DNA of 27,145 nt from a virus (IMGVR_UViG_3300020187_000170:1-27145), one strand, 5' to 3'; numbered from the stretch's first letter, positions 17,060 to 23,775 are shown. Numbers and translations are program-made. Notes: generated from the sequence alone by a model not told the origin.

Positions 17060-17399
17060 GATTCTTTGATTTTTTTGTTTGAGCTTTAGCTTCTTCCTGT
17101 ATTTTCTCGACCTCTCCAAGAGGTATGAGATCTTTTAAATTAAACTTATTTCTATCTCTCTCTATTGAGTACGATAATTTAGAAATGTTTGGCACTTGAT
17201 ACACATCCGTTCCGTCAGGGTCATGAACTTCTCGTTGAATAGAGGCTCTTGAGCTTGAGCTCACCATTCGCTCGCCCGCAGGTTTTTGTTTTAACGCGGA
17301 TGATATGTTTAAGGTTTCTCCGCAGCCGCCACAAAATTTCGGCGGCTGAGTGGAATACATATTTTTAAAACCACAATGAGGACAATAAGAAAAGGCCAT
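17037..17399 (-). CDS. Zinc-ribbon protein with AT-hook-like tail
   Basis: 120 residues. The N-terminus has a four-Cys ribbon: YCPHCGFKNMY then KFCGGCGETL (C-x2-C, 14 residues, C-x2-C). The middle is polar and poorly ordered. The end, AKAQTKKSKNRGRPKK, contains the RGRP core of an AT-hook, which binds the minor groove of AT-rich DNA. It lies just upstream of the sigma-like gene and overlaps it, so the two are probably made together; a role as a DNA- or polymerase-binding partner is inferred. A TTGATA-16-TATAAT promoter ends eight bases before the ATG. Confidence 0.68.
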   Translation of the reverse strand: MAFSYCPHCGFKNMYSTQPPKFCGGCGETLNISSALKQKPAGERMVSSSSRASIQREVHDPDGTDVYQVPNISKLSYSIERDRNKFNLKDLIPLGEVEKIQEEAKAQTKKSKNRGRPKKN

Positions 17400-17407
17400 A
17401 ATAATAC

Positions 17408-17435
17408 ATTATAACCTTAAAAAAAATTATATCAA
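17408..17435 (-). promoter_or_regulatory. Probable promoter of the zinc-ribbon/sigma/terminase operon
   Basis: On the minus strand, TTGATA (17435 to 17430), a 16-base spacer and TATAAT (17413 to 17408) lie eight bases before the ATG at 17399. The promoter overlaps the end of the GAF gene. The resulting leader would be about zero to two bases. Confidence 0.6.
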
Positions 17436-18017
17436 ATACCCACTAACCAGTCGAGCTTGTTTTCTTGTGAATTGTTCAACGTCTTCGCTCCATTTTCTTT
17501 TTGATTTTACGTACTCCAAACAGACTACTCCTATAATTTTACCATTCAAAGTTTTAACCGGTCTTGCAAAAAAACTTTGTATACCCTTTCCCTGCAAGAA
17601 GGACTTGAATCCTAAATCATCTTGATATAAATCAATATCATTGCAAATAAAGGTTTCTTCCTTTATGATAGATTTTACCAAACAATGAAAGTTGGATATT
17701 CTAATATTTTGAAGCTTGTTACTCTCAACGCTTATTCCTTCGCTTACAGCTTCGTATGTGCAACTAAATTTTTGCTGACTTCTTCCTGAAAAGTAGTGCT
17801 CTCCATTATGAAATTCTAAAATTGAAACCCTATCAGCTTCGGTTTCGCTTAGGATGAATTCTAATGCGGTAATTACATTTCCATGCATGGAGGGGTCATA
17901 GTTTAATTGCTTACCTTTCTTTTCGTCCATTTTAATCTTAAGCCACATGCCAAAAATACCGGTCGCCGCAGAAATTAAACCAGTTAAGCCAACAATAACA
18001 TCCAGTCCGAAACTCAT
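17427..18017 (-). CDS. Membrane-anchored GAF-domain protein
   Basis: 196 residues from the ATG at 18017, which overlaps the lipoprotein stop as ATGA. A longer reading frame from 18080 would overlap the whole end of that gene and adds nothing GAF-like. Residues 4-27 are one membrane helix (LDVIVGLTGLISAATGIFGM). The rest fits a GAF fold: VSILEFHNGEHYFSG, KFSCTYEAVS, and a closing GKIIGVVCLEYV strand with a final helix. GAF domains bind small ligands or light-absorbing groups; none of the usual chromophore Cys positions is clear. It completes the holin-like, lipoprotein, GAF cassette, so a sensor or timing role in lysis is possible but not shown. Confidence 0.68.
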   Translation of the reverse strand: MSFGLDVIVGLTGLISAATGIFGMWLKIKMDEKKGKQLNYDPSMHGNVITALEFILSETEADRVSILEFHNGEHYFSGRSQQKFSCTYEAVSEGISVESNKLQNIRISNFHCLVKSIIKEETFICNDIDLYQDDLGFKSFLQGKGIQSFFARPVKTLNGKIIGVVCLEYVKSKRKWSEDVEQFTRKQARLVSGYLI

Positions 18018-18241
18018 TTTTTTAGCATTGCGGGTAACACAGAGCAAGATATTACAAGCAAAATTATCGCTCCAAACCAAATTAATGGATTCACAGAGTC
18101 GTAAGTTTCAGGTTTATTCACGACATTAAATACATCATAATTTTGATTTGGAGAATTTAAAATTTCTGCTTTTTCATTTTTTTTAACAAACTTGCTTGAG
18201 CAGGACTGCAAGAAAAAAACAAATAATAATAAAAATCTCAT
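18014..18241 (-). CDS. Small lipoprotein with C-terminal membrane helix (u-spanin-like)
   Basis: 75 residues from an ATG at 18241 that overlaps the holin-like stop as ATGA. Residues 1-14 are a lipoprotein signal (MRFLLLFVFFLQSC; lipidation expected at C14). A polar linker of about 35 residues follows. Residues about 52-72 are a membrane helix (IWFGAIILLVISCSVLPAM) ending in LKK. An N-terminal lipid plus a C-terminal transmembrane helix is the layout of unimolecular spanins, which join the outer and inner membranes in the last step of Gram-negative lysis. The linker is short for crossing the periplasm, so the role is tentative. A longer upstream start is possible but lies in the neighbour's coding region. 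Confidence 0.62.
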   Translation of the reverse strand: MRFLLLFVFFLQSCSSKFVKKNEKAEILNSPNQNYDVFNVVNKPETYDSVNPLIWFGAIILLVISCSVLPAMLKK

Positions 18242-18672
18242 CTGCGCTTGCTTGGTATTGCGTAAAAACCTACAACCATAAAGCATAAATCCATAAAAGA
18301 TGCAAGCATCAAACCTCCAGTCATCTGAACCATCTCCCAATCTTTGCCCCCAAAAACCCAACTGAAGAAACCCCATTTTGCTCCGTCTCCCTTTGGAACA
18401 ATTAAATTATAAGTTATGTGAGGATTCATCGCATAATATATCATCAAAAAACACATCGTAAAAGTTATACTCATAAACAATATTCTTCGAGTGACCTTTA
18501 CAAAAGAATCGCTAGAATTTTTATCTTGGCCAGCGATCAATGCCGCCAACATTTTATCGTCTCTTGCGGCCAAAGCTAACTGATCTTGCCTTTTTTGTTC
18601 CAACCAAGAGTTAATTAGGTTGCAAACGAGCTTTATACCTGCTCCAATAACTGTATTTATAATAGGGCCCAT
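18238..18672 (-). CDS. Holin-like small membrane protein
   Basis: 144 residues. An N-terminal amphipathic stretch (IINTVIGAGIKLVCNLINSWL) is followed by a charged segment and two membrane helices: about 64-84 (ILFMSITFTMCFLMIYY) and about 115-137 (GGLMLASFMDLCFMVVGFYAI). It ends with a basic tail (SKRR). A Gly/Trp-rich loop (GDGAKWGFFSWVFGG) lies between the helices. Size, topology and its place before a lipoprotein suggest a holin or related lysis membrane protein; no lysin gene is seen nearby. A GTGTATATT box lies 14 bases before its ATG, and the lipoprotein start overlaps its stop. Confidence 0.6.
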   Translation of the reverse strand: MGPIINTVIGAGIKLVCNLINSWLEQKRQDQLALAARDDKMLAALIAGQDKNSSDSFVKVTRRILFMSITFTMCFLMIYYAMNPHITYNLIVPKGDGAKWGFFSWVFGGKDWEMVQMTGGLMLASFMDLCFMVVGFYAIPSKRR

Positions 18673-18677
18673 ACAGT

Positions 18678-18686
18678 AATATACAC
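18678..18686 (-). promoter_or_regulatory. GTGTATATT box of the holin-like operon
   Basis: GTGTATATT runs from 18686 to 18678 on the minus strand, five bases before the ATG at 18672. It is one half of a compact divergent promoter pair. Confidence 0.5.
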
Positions 18687-18715
18687 ACGAGATTAATATA
18701 AAAACCCCTTAATCA

Positions 18716-18724
18716 GTGTATAAT
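18716..18724 (+). promoter_or_regulatory. GTGTATAAT box of the antitoxin-like gene
   Basis: GTGTATAAT, with a perfect TATAAT (18719-18724), lies six bases before the ATG at 18731. It faces away from the box at 18678-18686 across a 58-base intergenic gap. Confidence 0.55.
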
Positions 18725-18730
18725 ATAGTA

Positions 18731-18922
18731 ATGTCACAAAAATCTATTCTAGAAATGCTAAGCAAAAACTTAAACTCTTATCAATCAACATGCTGGTTAA
18801 AATCAGAAAACGCTAAACTGAATGGATCTACTCCGGCAGAATTGATGATGGAAAATAAAACAGATAAAGTAATTAAAATATTACCAGCTGAAATAAAAAG
18901 AATAAAAAGTAAAAAGAGTTAA
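18731..18922 (+). CDS. Orphan antitoxin-like protein (MbcA/ParS/Xre C-terminal domain)
   Basis: 63 residues. The core, TCWLKSENAKLNGSTPAELM, followed by KVIKILPAEIKRI, fits the toxin-binding domain of Xre/MbcA/ParS antitoxins (family consensus 'WL..pN..L.g..P.elL......V..lL'). There is no N-terminal HTH, and no RES or COG5654-type toxin is next to it, so it would be an orphan. It could neutralise a host toxin, or act as a small adaptor. A GTG at 18716 gives a longer frame but lies within the promoter box, so the ATG at 18731 is preferred. The TAA overlaps the M64 gene's stop (convergent). The match is short, hence moderate confidence. Confidence 0.5.
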   Translation: MSQKSILEMLSKNLNSYQSTCWLKSENAKLNGSTPAELMMENKTDKVIKILPAEIKRIKSKKS

Positions 18923-20298
18923 TTGAACATTAACCATTTTCGTTCGTTATTTGAATAAAAATACGGAAATAGCTCTGGAGATGTCCATAGCCAGCCTTCG
19001 TCGGCAATAAAGAACCAGACACCAGATCCCGAAGCAGCCCCGTATACCCATTTTAATGTCTCGTGGTATACCCATCCATTGTCCAGCGCCATAAAGTGTC
19101 CAAACCAACAAGACTTGCGCCATTCACCTCGAACGATTGGCATGCATTCATACCATTTCTTGACTTCGGAGGCTGGATCAAATTTATATTCTATTGTTTG
19201 GATTAATTTATTTTTAGAGTCTTTTCTTACCCAACCCCCACGATCGTCAGTTTTGTAATCAGTATTTAAAGCAGTGTCCCAAGCAGTTAAAGTTAAATTA
19301 GAATCTTTGCTCAAATTTAAATCTTTTAAAATTAAGTATTTTTTATTTGATATAGGCTCTCCATTCAACTTCCAAACAACATCAATAATATCTTCATCTA
19401 TAACATTAACTTCAAGAATATCAGAGCCATTAACTGTGATATTATTATCAGAAGCTGAATCAATAACTTTGCAAAAATCATAAATAGATAATATCATATG
19501 TTCTCTTGCTACTGCATCATAAAAAGCATTTTGTACATTTTGATTGTTCATGATTGTATTGTGAGAGGATGGTCTATAATATAAACTAGACCCTGGGTAG
19601 TCTTTACCTTTGTATTGCATATGCGGGCCATCAATTGCTATTTTACTTATTGGATCAACATAGCCCTGCCAGCGAACCCACTTGTTCATGCTAAAAGTGA
19701 ACCTGCCTTCGCGCCCCGTAAAAATATCGGAATCCTCTTTAAGGATAATGTTTGCAGGGTATCGACCTGTATAATTGTATCTCATCGCGTATTCATCAGA
19801 TAAATGTCCCAGCGTGTGCCCCATTTCATGAGCAAACAATCTGAATGTTGAGCTTGTATATTCCTTAATAAAACAAAGTCTTGCTGCTGCATATGCGCCA
19901 CCTTGGTATGACCCTTTTAAGCTTTCAATATTTTCTCTTAATAAAACTCCAATATCTCGACCAGAAAACGATGCATTTAAGTCTGCAAAGTATCGTGCCA
20001 TTAAAATGTCATTATTCCACCATTTAGACATATTGGTTTTAGGTAAATCATCAAACAGTTCGGAAGACTTTACAAGATGCACATTGAAGAAATTTTTATA
20101 TCTTTTAAATAACGGATAAATCGAACAAGTATCCTTCCAAATGTCACCCACTTTTTTCTCGGCATTTATTACCTCCTCTGTTTTCACTAAAAAAACAATA
20201 TCACACCTATTTTCAGGCATGCCAGAATTAAAAATAAATTTATAATCGTTACCAATTAAACCCGATACAGTACTTAACAATAATATCCAATATTTCAT
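18919..20298 (-). CDS. Secreted M64-family zinc metalloprotease
   Basis: 459 residues. A signal peptide (MKYWILLLSTVSGLIG) precedes a region like the M64 (IgA-peptidase-like) family: RCDIVFLVKTEE near 31-42, then the zinc site HEMGHTLGHLSDEY (H157, E158, H161; D168 probably the third ligand), and YRPSSHNTIMNN (241-252), matching the family 'YRP...S.M' segment. Residues 280-370 are a beta-rich spacer. The end is Trp/Gly-rich (about 385-459: WFGHFMALDNGWVYHE, GWLWTSPELFPYFY), like C-terminal repeats I recall from Verrucomicrobiota secreted proteins. It cuts proteins outside the cytoplasm. It has its own strong promoter and looks like an accessory gene between tail and lysis genes. Confidence 0.82.
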   Translation of the reverse strand: MKYWILLLSTVSGLIGNDYKFIFNSGMPENRCDIVFLVKTEEVINAEKKVGDIWKDTCSIYPLFKRYKNFFNVHLVKSSELFDDLPKTNMSKWWNNDILMARYFADLNASFSGRDIGVLLRENIESLKGSYQGGAYAAARLCFIKEYTSSTFRLFAHEMGHTLGHLSDEYAMRYNYTGRYPANIILKEDSDIFTGREGRFTFSMNKWVRWQGYVDPISKIAIDGPHMQYKGKDYPGSSLYYRPSSHNTIMNNQNVQNAFYDAVAREHMILSIYDFCKVIDSASDNNITVNGSDILEVNVIDEDIIDVVWKLNGEPISNKKYLILKDLNLSKDSNLTLTAWDTALNTDYKTDDRGGWVRKDSKNKLIQTIEYKFDPASEVKKWYECMPIVRGEWRKSCWFGHFMALDNGWVYHETLKWVYGAASGSGVWFFIADEGWLWTSPELFPYFYSNNERKWLMFN

Positions 20299-20305
20299 AA
20301 TGGAT

Positions 20306-20334
20306 ATTATATCAAATCTAAACCATCACGTCAA
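20306..20334 (-). promoter_or_regulatory. Sigma70-type, leaderless-geometry promoter of the M64 gene
   Basis: TTGACG (20334 to 20329), a 17-base spacer and TATAAT (20311 to 20306) precede the ATG at 20298 by seven bases. It has the same geometry as the promoter at 130-158. It suggests independent, host-type transcription of this accessory gene. Confidence 0.8.
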
Positions 20335-20345
20335 GAATTTAAAAA

Positions 20346-20954
20346 TCAATAAGCCCACGCATAAATCTGGAAACCTAATTGATCAACAACGTTTGCTGTA
20401 CATCTAAATGCTGCGTGGTTATCTGGAGTCAGAAAAATACTGCCATTAGAGTGCGGTATCTTGTTGGCTACAGAAGTGTCGTTAAATTTAAATGAGTTTA
20501 ATCGAGGATATTGCATATTCTCAAATACAAAATTCTTCTGGCCGCTTTCTAGTTTATTCCAACCTCTTTCGTCAAGATACTCAACTCCTTCAGAATGATC
20601 TATAAGAATTATAATGTTTTTTGCTTCTGAAGGTATGCGCTTTTGACCTATATCTAAATCTGCGACCTGGACGTCTATATAGATATATTCGTCTACAGCT
20701 TCTGGAGTATCAAGGTCTGAATCCAATCCATAATCGGTGAATCTGTAGGTTTTATAATATAAATTGCTTGGTACAACTTTATTCCACTCATTTAACTCTC
20801 CAACATAATAAAAGCTTGCAGCAGCAAGTAATAAATTAAAATCAATCACCTTGAGTTGATTAGAGTCAGCTTTTTGTATCAGAATTAAATCCTGGTCGGG
20901 CGCAAAATCTTCCGGCGCGAGGCGAGGTAAAGTACCAATGCTTTTTGTTTTCAT
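20346..20954 (-). CDS. Tail-associated protein with N-terminal adaptor (paralogue 1)
   Basis: 202 residues. The first about 40 residues (IGTLPRLAPEDFAPDQDLILIQKADSN then DFNLLLAAAS) match the starts of the two genes upstream. A variable beta-rich body with 'EWNKVVPSNLYYKTYRFTDYG' follows, and the end is LGFQIYAWAY, similar to its neighbours. This shared adaptor plus different body pattern is typical of phage tail fibres or receptor-binding proteins. It lies 24 bases after the upstream paralogue's stop, with no ribosome site or GTGTA box, so it probably rides on the upstream transcript. Confidence 0.6.
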   Translation of the reverse strand: MKTKSIGTLPRLAPEDFAPDQDLILIQKADSNQLKVIDFNLLLAAASFYYVGELNEWNKVVPSNLYYKTYRFTDYGLDSDLDTPEAVDEYIYIDVQVADLDIGQKRIPSEAKNIIILIDHSEGVEYLDERGWNKLESGQKNFVFENMQYPRLNSFKFNDTSVANKIPHSNGSIFLTPDNHAAFRCTANVVDQLGFQIYAWAY

Positions 20955-20978
20955 TTTTTTATTGAGTTGCGAGAATTT

Positions 20979-21827
20979 TTATCCGAAATTAGAATAAGCT
21001 AAAATCTGAAAAGAAGTTAATTCACTTACTGAAGCGTCGGGCCTTTTTGCAAGAGAAAATGTTACCTGATCAATTGGATCAATATTATTTTGATTTTTAT
21101 TGCTTGGAATACGGTCGCGAGGAAAAGATAATGGACCCAACTCAGCATTTCTATCTGTCATTTTTCTTAGCCACTCGTTGGTTGTGAGCGCTGTCCTCCC
21201 GATAAATATATATGTCAGAATTGCGCTGGTAGTTTCTTTGTCGCTTTGATGCATTGGCAACTGAGTCACATAATAGTTCCCAGGATCATTCGGTGCATTA
21301 TTGAACAATCGAGGTGTTGCATCATTACGCACGACCACGTCTTGAATGTTCTCTAAAGGAAAAATTGCCACACTTTTTTCATTTAGCAAAGGGGTCACTA
21401 CTTCCCCGGAAGTTCTGAATCTTGAAGAAAACGCAAGCCCTTGACCAACAGCTTTAACAAGAACTCTTCGGACACCGCTCGGAATATATAAAGAACCGTC
21501 TGAAATGCCCGCAATTTTAACCCGAATTGTTTGGGTATTGTTGTCCATTGTGAGAGGGTTTGCGGCAGACAATATTCTTTCGTTATTGACGGTGGCTTGC
21601 TTGCCGCTACTTATAGTTACGTCTTGAATTAGCGCTTCTTGAAGGTAGGTTTTTGGTATAAAATTCCACGCAGTTTTTGCGCTTGGTCGATCCCGAGTAT
21701 TAAGAATTTCTTGAATATCATACAAGGTTGTATAGTGAGTTGATCCATTTTTCTCGATTAATATTCGATCTTTGTCTGGCTCTAAATCATTCACGCTCAA
21801 TATCTTGTCTAAATTATCTATTTTCAT
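20979..21827 (-). CDS. Tail-associated protein with N-terminal adaptor (paralogue 2)
   Basis: 282 residues from the ATG at 21827, two bases after the upstream paralogue's stop. A longer frame to 21893 adds 22 residues inside that gene and would displace the conserved start. The adaptor is LDKILSVNDLEPDKDRILIEKNG plus YDIQEIL. The body has 'TAWNFIPKTYLQEALI' and beta-rich segments, and the C-terminus (FQILAYSNFG) resembles paralogues 1 and 3. Probable virion fibre or receptor-binding protein; its ligand cannot be told from the sequence. Confidence 0.6.
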   Translation of the reverse strand: MKIDNLDKILSVNDLEPDKDRILIEKNGSTHYTTLYDIQEILNTRDRPSAKTAWNFIPKTYLQEALIQDVTISSGKQATVNNERILSAANPLTMDNNTQTIRVKIAGISDGSLYIPSGVRRVLVKAVGQGLAFSSRFRTSGEVVTPLLNEKSVAIFPLENIQDVVVRNDATPRLFNNAPNDPGNYYVTQLPMHQSDKETTSAILTYIFIGRTALTTNEWLRKMTDRNAELGPLSFPRDRIPSNKNQNNIDPIDQVTFSLAKRPDASVSELTSFQILAYSNFG

Positions 21828-21828
21828 A

Positions 21829-22671
21829 TCAAGCCCAGGCATGCATTTTAACATAAAACAGTTCAGAAGATGCAACTCTATTGCGGTTGGCATCGCTATC
21901 GCTTATCGTTGCGGGGATTACGCCGTTAGGTATTTGTGAAGCGGCTGTTTTGGCAGTAAGGCCCAATCCCGGGATGTTCCGCGAAACTTGACCCCAACCA
22001 CCATCATTCCTCCTTGGGGGAGACGCACCTTTAAAATAGCAGGGGTAAGTTGGAGTACTAGTTTTGAAGGTAATAAAAGTTCCTTCTTCCAGATTAATGT
22101 CGTCAATACCATGCTTAACAGAAGCTGGTTTGCCTACATGCTCTACAATAAATAAAGACTCAGAGCAGTGCCCAGAAGCTCGAGAGTCGCCAACGTCGTA
22201 TTCTCCTAAAAGAAAGTAATTCCAACCCCAATCTTTTGAATCTAAAACTCTACCTGCTCTGTCGCAAATAACCTCAGAGCTTCTTGCTCGAGCAAGAGAG
22301 ACTTCGCAATTTCTTGCGTACGCGGACATTAATATGCTGCGAGCAATAACCGGTACGCTCGAAGTAGTTTTTCCGCTACCAACGACTTTTTGAGACCAAG
22401 AAACTTTAAAGTCTTTAATTAGAGGGTTCCCTGTTAGTCCTGACAGCTTCTGGTGGATCATGTTGTACGGAATCAAATATTCAGGCTCAGCAAGCCAGTT
22501 CCAAGACCAAGCTCTGGTTCCTGGCAGGTTGGCCGAGGGGGAATTTATCAAGTCAAAAAATTTCGCTCGATAAGTTCCTCCAGAAGCTTTTTGAATCAAA
22601 AAGTTATCGACTGTAGGTAGAAAGTCAGCTTTTGAGAGTTTACCGAGTTCATGAACTTGCTTGTTTGACAT
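21829..22671 (-). CDS. Tail-associated protein with N-terminal adaptor (paralogue 3)
   Basis: 280 residues. The adaptor is ELGKLSKADFLPTVDNFLIQKAS followed by YRAKFFDLI. Next comes PGTRAWSWNWLAEPEYLIPY, whose 'PGTR...WNWL' is echoed by the 100-residue protein at 23464. The body is rich in Ser, Arg and Cys (YARNCEVSLARARSSEVICD), and the end is FYVKMHAWA. It leads the three-gene paralogue run and has a GTGTATAAT box five bases from its ATG. Likely a tail tip or fibre component. Confidence 0.62.
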   Translation of the reverse strand: MSNKQVHELGKLSKADFLPTVDNFLIQKASGGTYRAKFFDLINSPSANLPGTRAWSWNWLAEPEYLIPYNMIHQKLSGLTGNPLIKDFKVSWSQKVVGSGKTTSSVPVIARSILMSAYARNCEVSLARARSSEVICDRAGRVLDSKDWGWNYFLLGEYDVGDSRASGHCSESLFIVEHVGKPASVKHGIDDINLEEGTFITFKTSTPTYPCYFKGASPPRRNDGGWGQVSRNIPGLGLTAKTAASQIPNGVIPATISDSDANRNRVASSELFYVKMHAWA

Positions 22672-22676
22672 ACTTA

Positions 22677-22685
22677 ATTATACAC
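22677..22685 (-). promoter_or_regulatory. GTGTATAAT box of the three-paralogue fibre operon
   Basis: GTGTATAAT (22685 to 22677, minus strand) contains a perfect TATAAT and lies five bases before the ATG at 22671. Confidence 0.55.
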
Positions 22686-22796
22686 TATTTTAAATTAATA
22701 AATTATTTCTGCAGATATTTTCTGCATCTTATTATATAATAAACTACTATTGTTTTATATTCTATTTCTTTTATTGATATATATACATACAATATA

Positions 22797-23057
22797 TTGA
22801 ATTATCTAAAAATCATTTTATTATGCTGTGTGAGTGAGAGGTTAAGCTTTATTAGTGTTTTGGTGTTATTGGTATTCGTAGGATGGTTTGCGTGGAATCA
22901 AAGAGAAATCATTCAACGTCAGCAAGAATTAATAATAAAACAAGATAAACAATTAATACATCAAACTATAATCATGCAAATAGCATTGCAAGAATATAGC
23001 AATGAACCTATTAATGAAAAAACATATAATTCGCCGCGAAATTACTTTAAATTTTAA
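22797..23057 (+). CDS. Small single-pass membrane protein
   Basis: Up to 86 residues. One membrane helix (about 17-35: SFISVLVLLVFVGWFAW) is followed by a charged, Gln-rich helix likely to be a coiled coil (NQREIIQRQQELIIKQDKQLIHQ) and a polar tail. The start is unclear: TTG at 22797 or GTG at 22830, neither with a ribosome site. Layout recalls an inner-membrane spanin or a small holin partner, but it is too short to assign. It sits alone on the plus strand among minus-strand fibre genes, with the next small gene 23 bases on. Confidence 0.45.
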   Translation: MNYLKIILLCCVSERLSFISVLVLLVFVGWFAWNQREIIQRQQELIIKQDKQLIHQTIIMQIALQEYSNEPINEKTYNSPRNYFKF

Positions 23058-23065
23058 AATTAAAT

Positions 23066-23071
23066 TATAAT
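23066..23071 (+). promoter_or_regulatory. TATAAT element eight bases before the 108-residue gene
   Basis: A perfect TATAAT precedes the ATG at 23080 by eight bases. No clear -35 is seen. It fits the start-proximal promoter pattern of this window. Confidence 0.4.
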
Positions 23072-23079
23072 ATATACAT

Positions 23080-23406
23080 ATGACAGATGCAACATTAGAA
23101 AAACCAGAACAAACTGAAGAAAAAAACGCAGACTCAACAGAGAGTAAGGAATTAACTGCCGAGCAAAAAGCAAACCACGACATAGTAGCAACTGCTATAG
23201 CTAATCAATTTCTTGATAAAGCGAATTTGGCAGAAGCTTTAAGTACCGTATCATTAGGAACATTAATTCAGGCGGTTCAAAGCCAAGCTATGGTTCAAGC
23301 AAATAATACGATTGAACAAATGCCAACTGAAGATTTTGATAAACTTCTTAATGATATCAAAAATCCTACAGAAAATCAGAAACAAGAAAGCGCGAAATCA
23401 GAGTAG
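23080..23406 (+). CDS. Small acidic hypothetical protein
   Basis: 108 residues, strongly acidic at both ends (TEEKNADSTESKE; ENQKQESAKSE) with a helical middle (HDIVATAIANQFLDKANLAEALSTVSL). There is no membrane segment and no recognised family. The composition suits a soluble regulator or small structural protein. It ends at a strong terminator that separates it from the convergent 23464 gene. Its plus orientation, with the membrane protein just upstream, marks a small island between tail genes. Confidence 0.6.
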   Translation: MTDATLEKPEQTEEKNADSTESKELTAEQKANHDIVATAIANQFLDKANLAEALSTVSLGTLIQAVQSQAMVQANNTIEQMPTEDFDKLLNDIKNPTENQKQESAKSE

Positions 23407-23433
23407 GTTTTTAAAAATTTATATTTCATAAAG

Positions 23434-23466
23434 ACCAACGGTGATTAATTTGCCGTTGGTTTTTTA
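23434..23466 (+). terminator. Terminator between convergent genes
   Basis: ACCAACGG (23434-23441) pairs with CCGTTGGT (23453-23460) around an 11-base loop, followed by a T run from 23460 to 23465. The stop of the minus-strand gene overlaps the T run, so the hairpin lies beyond that gene and could slow its transcript as well. Confidence 0.8.
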
Positions 23467-23766
23467 TTTTAATTTACTTATAATGTAATTTAAATTACAG
23501 CATGTTATTCTATCTACTGAAATATCTGCAGCTTTATCTGTTTTTAAAGTAAATCCAGATTCTTGTTCTGTATCTATTATTAAATAACTTATAAAGTCGT
23601 GGGCACCAAACCCCTTGAGCCAGTTCCAATACATGCTACGGGTACCTGGCGGGCATTCTAGAAGCACATCCTCGAACTTGTATGTTCGGGCAAATAATGT
23701 AACATCGCGAAAACAAGAGATTTCGCTTGGAGGTTCGGTCAAGCAAGATTCTATAATCAATTTCAT
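23464..23766 (-). CDS. Small protein resembling the adaptor region of the fibre paralogues
   Basis: 100 residues. 'RTYKFEDVLLECPPGTRSMYWNWL' (about residues 28-51, in two parts here) parallels 'YRAKFFDLI...LPGTRAWSWNWL' of the protein at 21829-22671, with the same PGTR-x3-WNWL core. The rest (GFTLKTDKAADISVDRITCCNLNYI) is beta-rich. It may be a cut-down paralogue, or a chaperone or cap for a fibre. A GTGTAAT box lies nine bases before its ATG. The similarity is short and by eye. Confidence 0.5.
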   Translation of the reverse strand: MKLIIESCLTEPPSEISCFRDVTLFARTYKFEDVLLECPPGTRSMYWNWLKGFGAHDFISYLIIDTEQESGFTLKTDKAADISVDRITCCNLNYIISKLK

Positions 23767-23775
23767 GTAAAATAA

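Noticed and set aside
17060-17119. A TTG start giving a 267-residue sigma-like protein
   Set aside because: The added Lys/Arg-rich stretch is the shadow of the zinc-ribbon gene's tail. A GTG at 17059 cuts the overlap from 83 to 23 bases.
18018-18080. A longer start for the GAF protein
   Set aside because: The extra 21 residues come from the lipoprotein's coding sequence in another frame. The ATG at 18017 forms an ATGA overlap and puts the membrane helix near the N-terminus.
18242-18376. A longer start for the small lipoprotein
   Set aside because: It would bury the lipoprotein signal and overlap the coding region of the holin-like gene. The ATG at 18241 gives an exact ATGA overlap and a signal peptide.
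18716-18730. A GTG start that would lengthen the antitoxin-like protein by five residues
   Set aside because: The GTG is part of the GTGTATAAT box, and the ATG at 18731 has the spacing seen at other boxes.
21828-21893. An N-terminal extension of the second fibre paralogue
   Set aside because: The extension lies in the preceding gene and would shift the conserved adaptor away from the N-terminus.
22700-22735. Short direct and inverted repeats with TGCAG (TGCAGAAAATATC / TGCAGAAATAATT on the minus strand)
   Set aside because: The stem is only five pairs and has no T run. An operator is possible, but a single occurrence gives no support.
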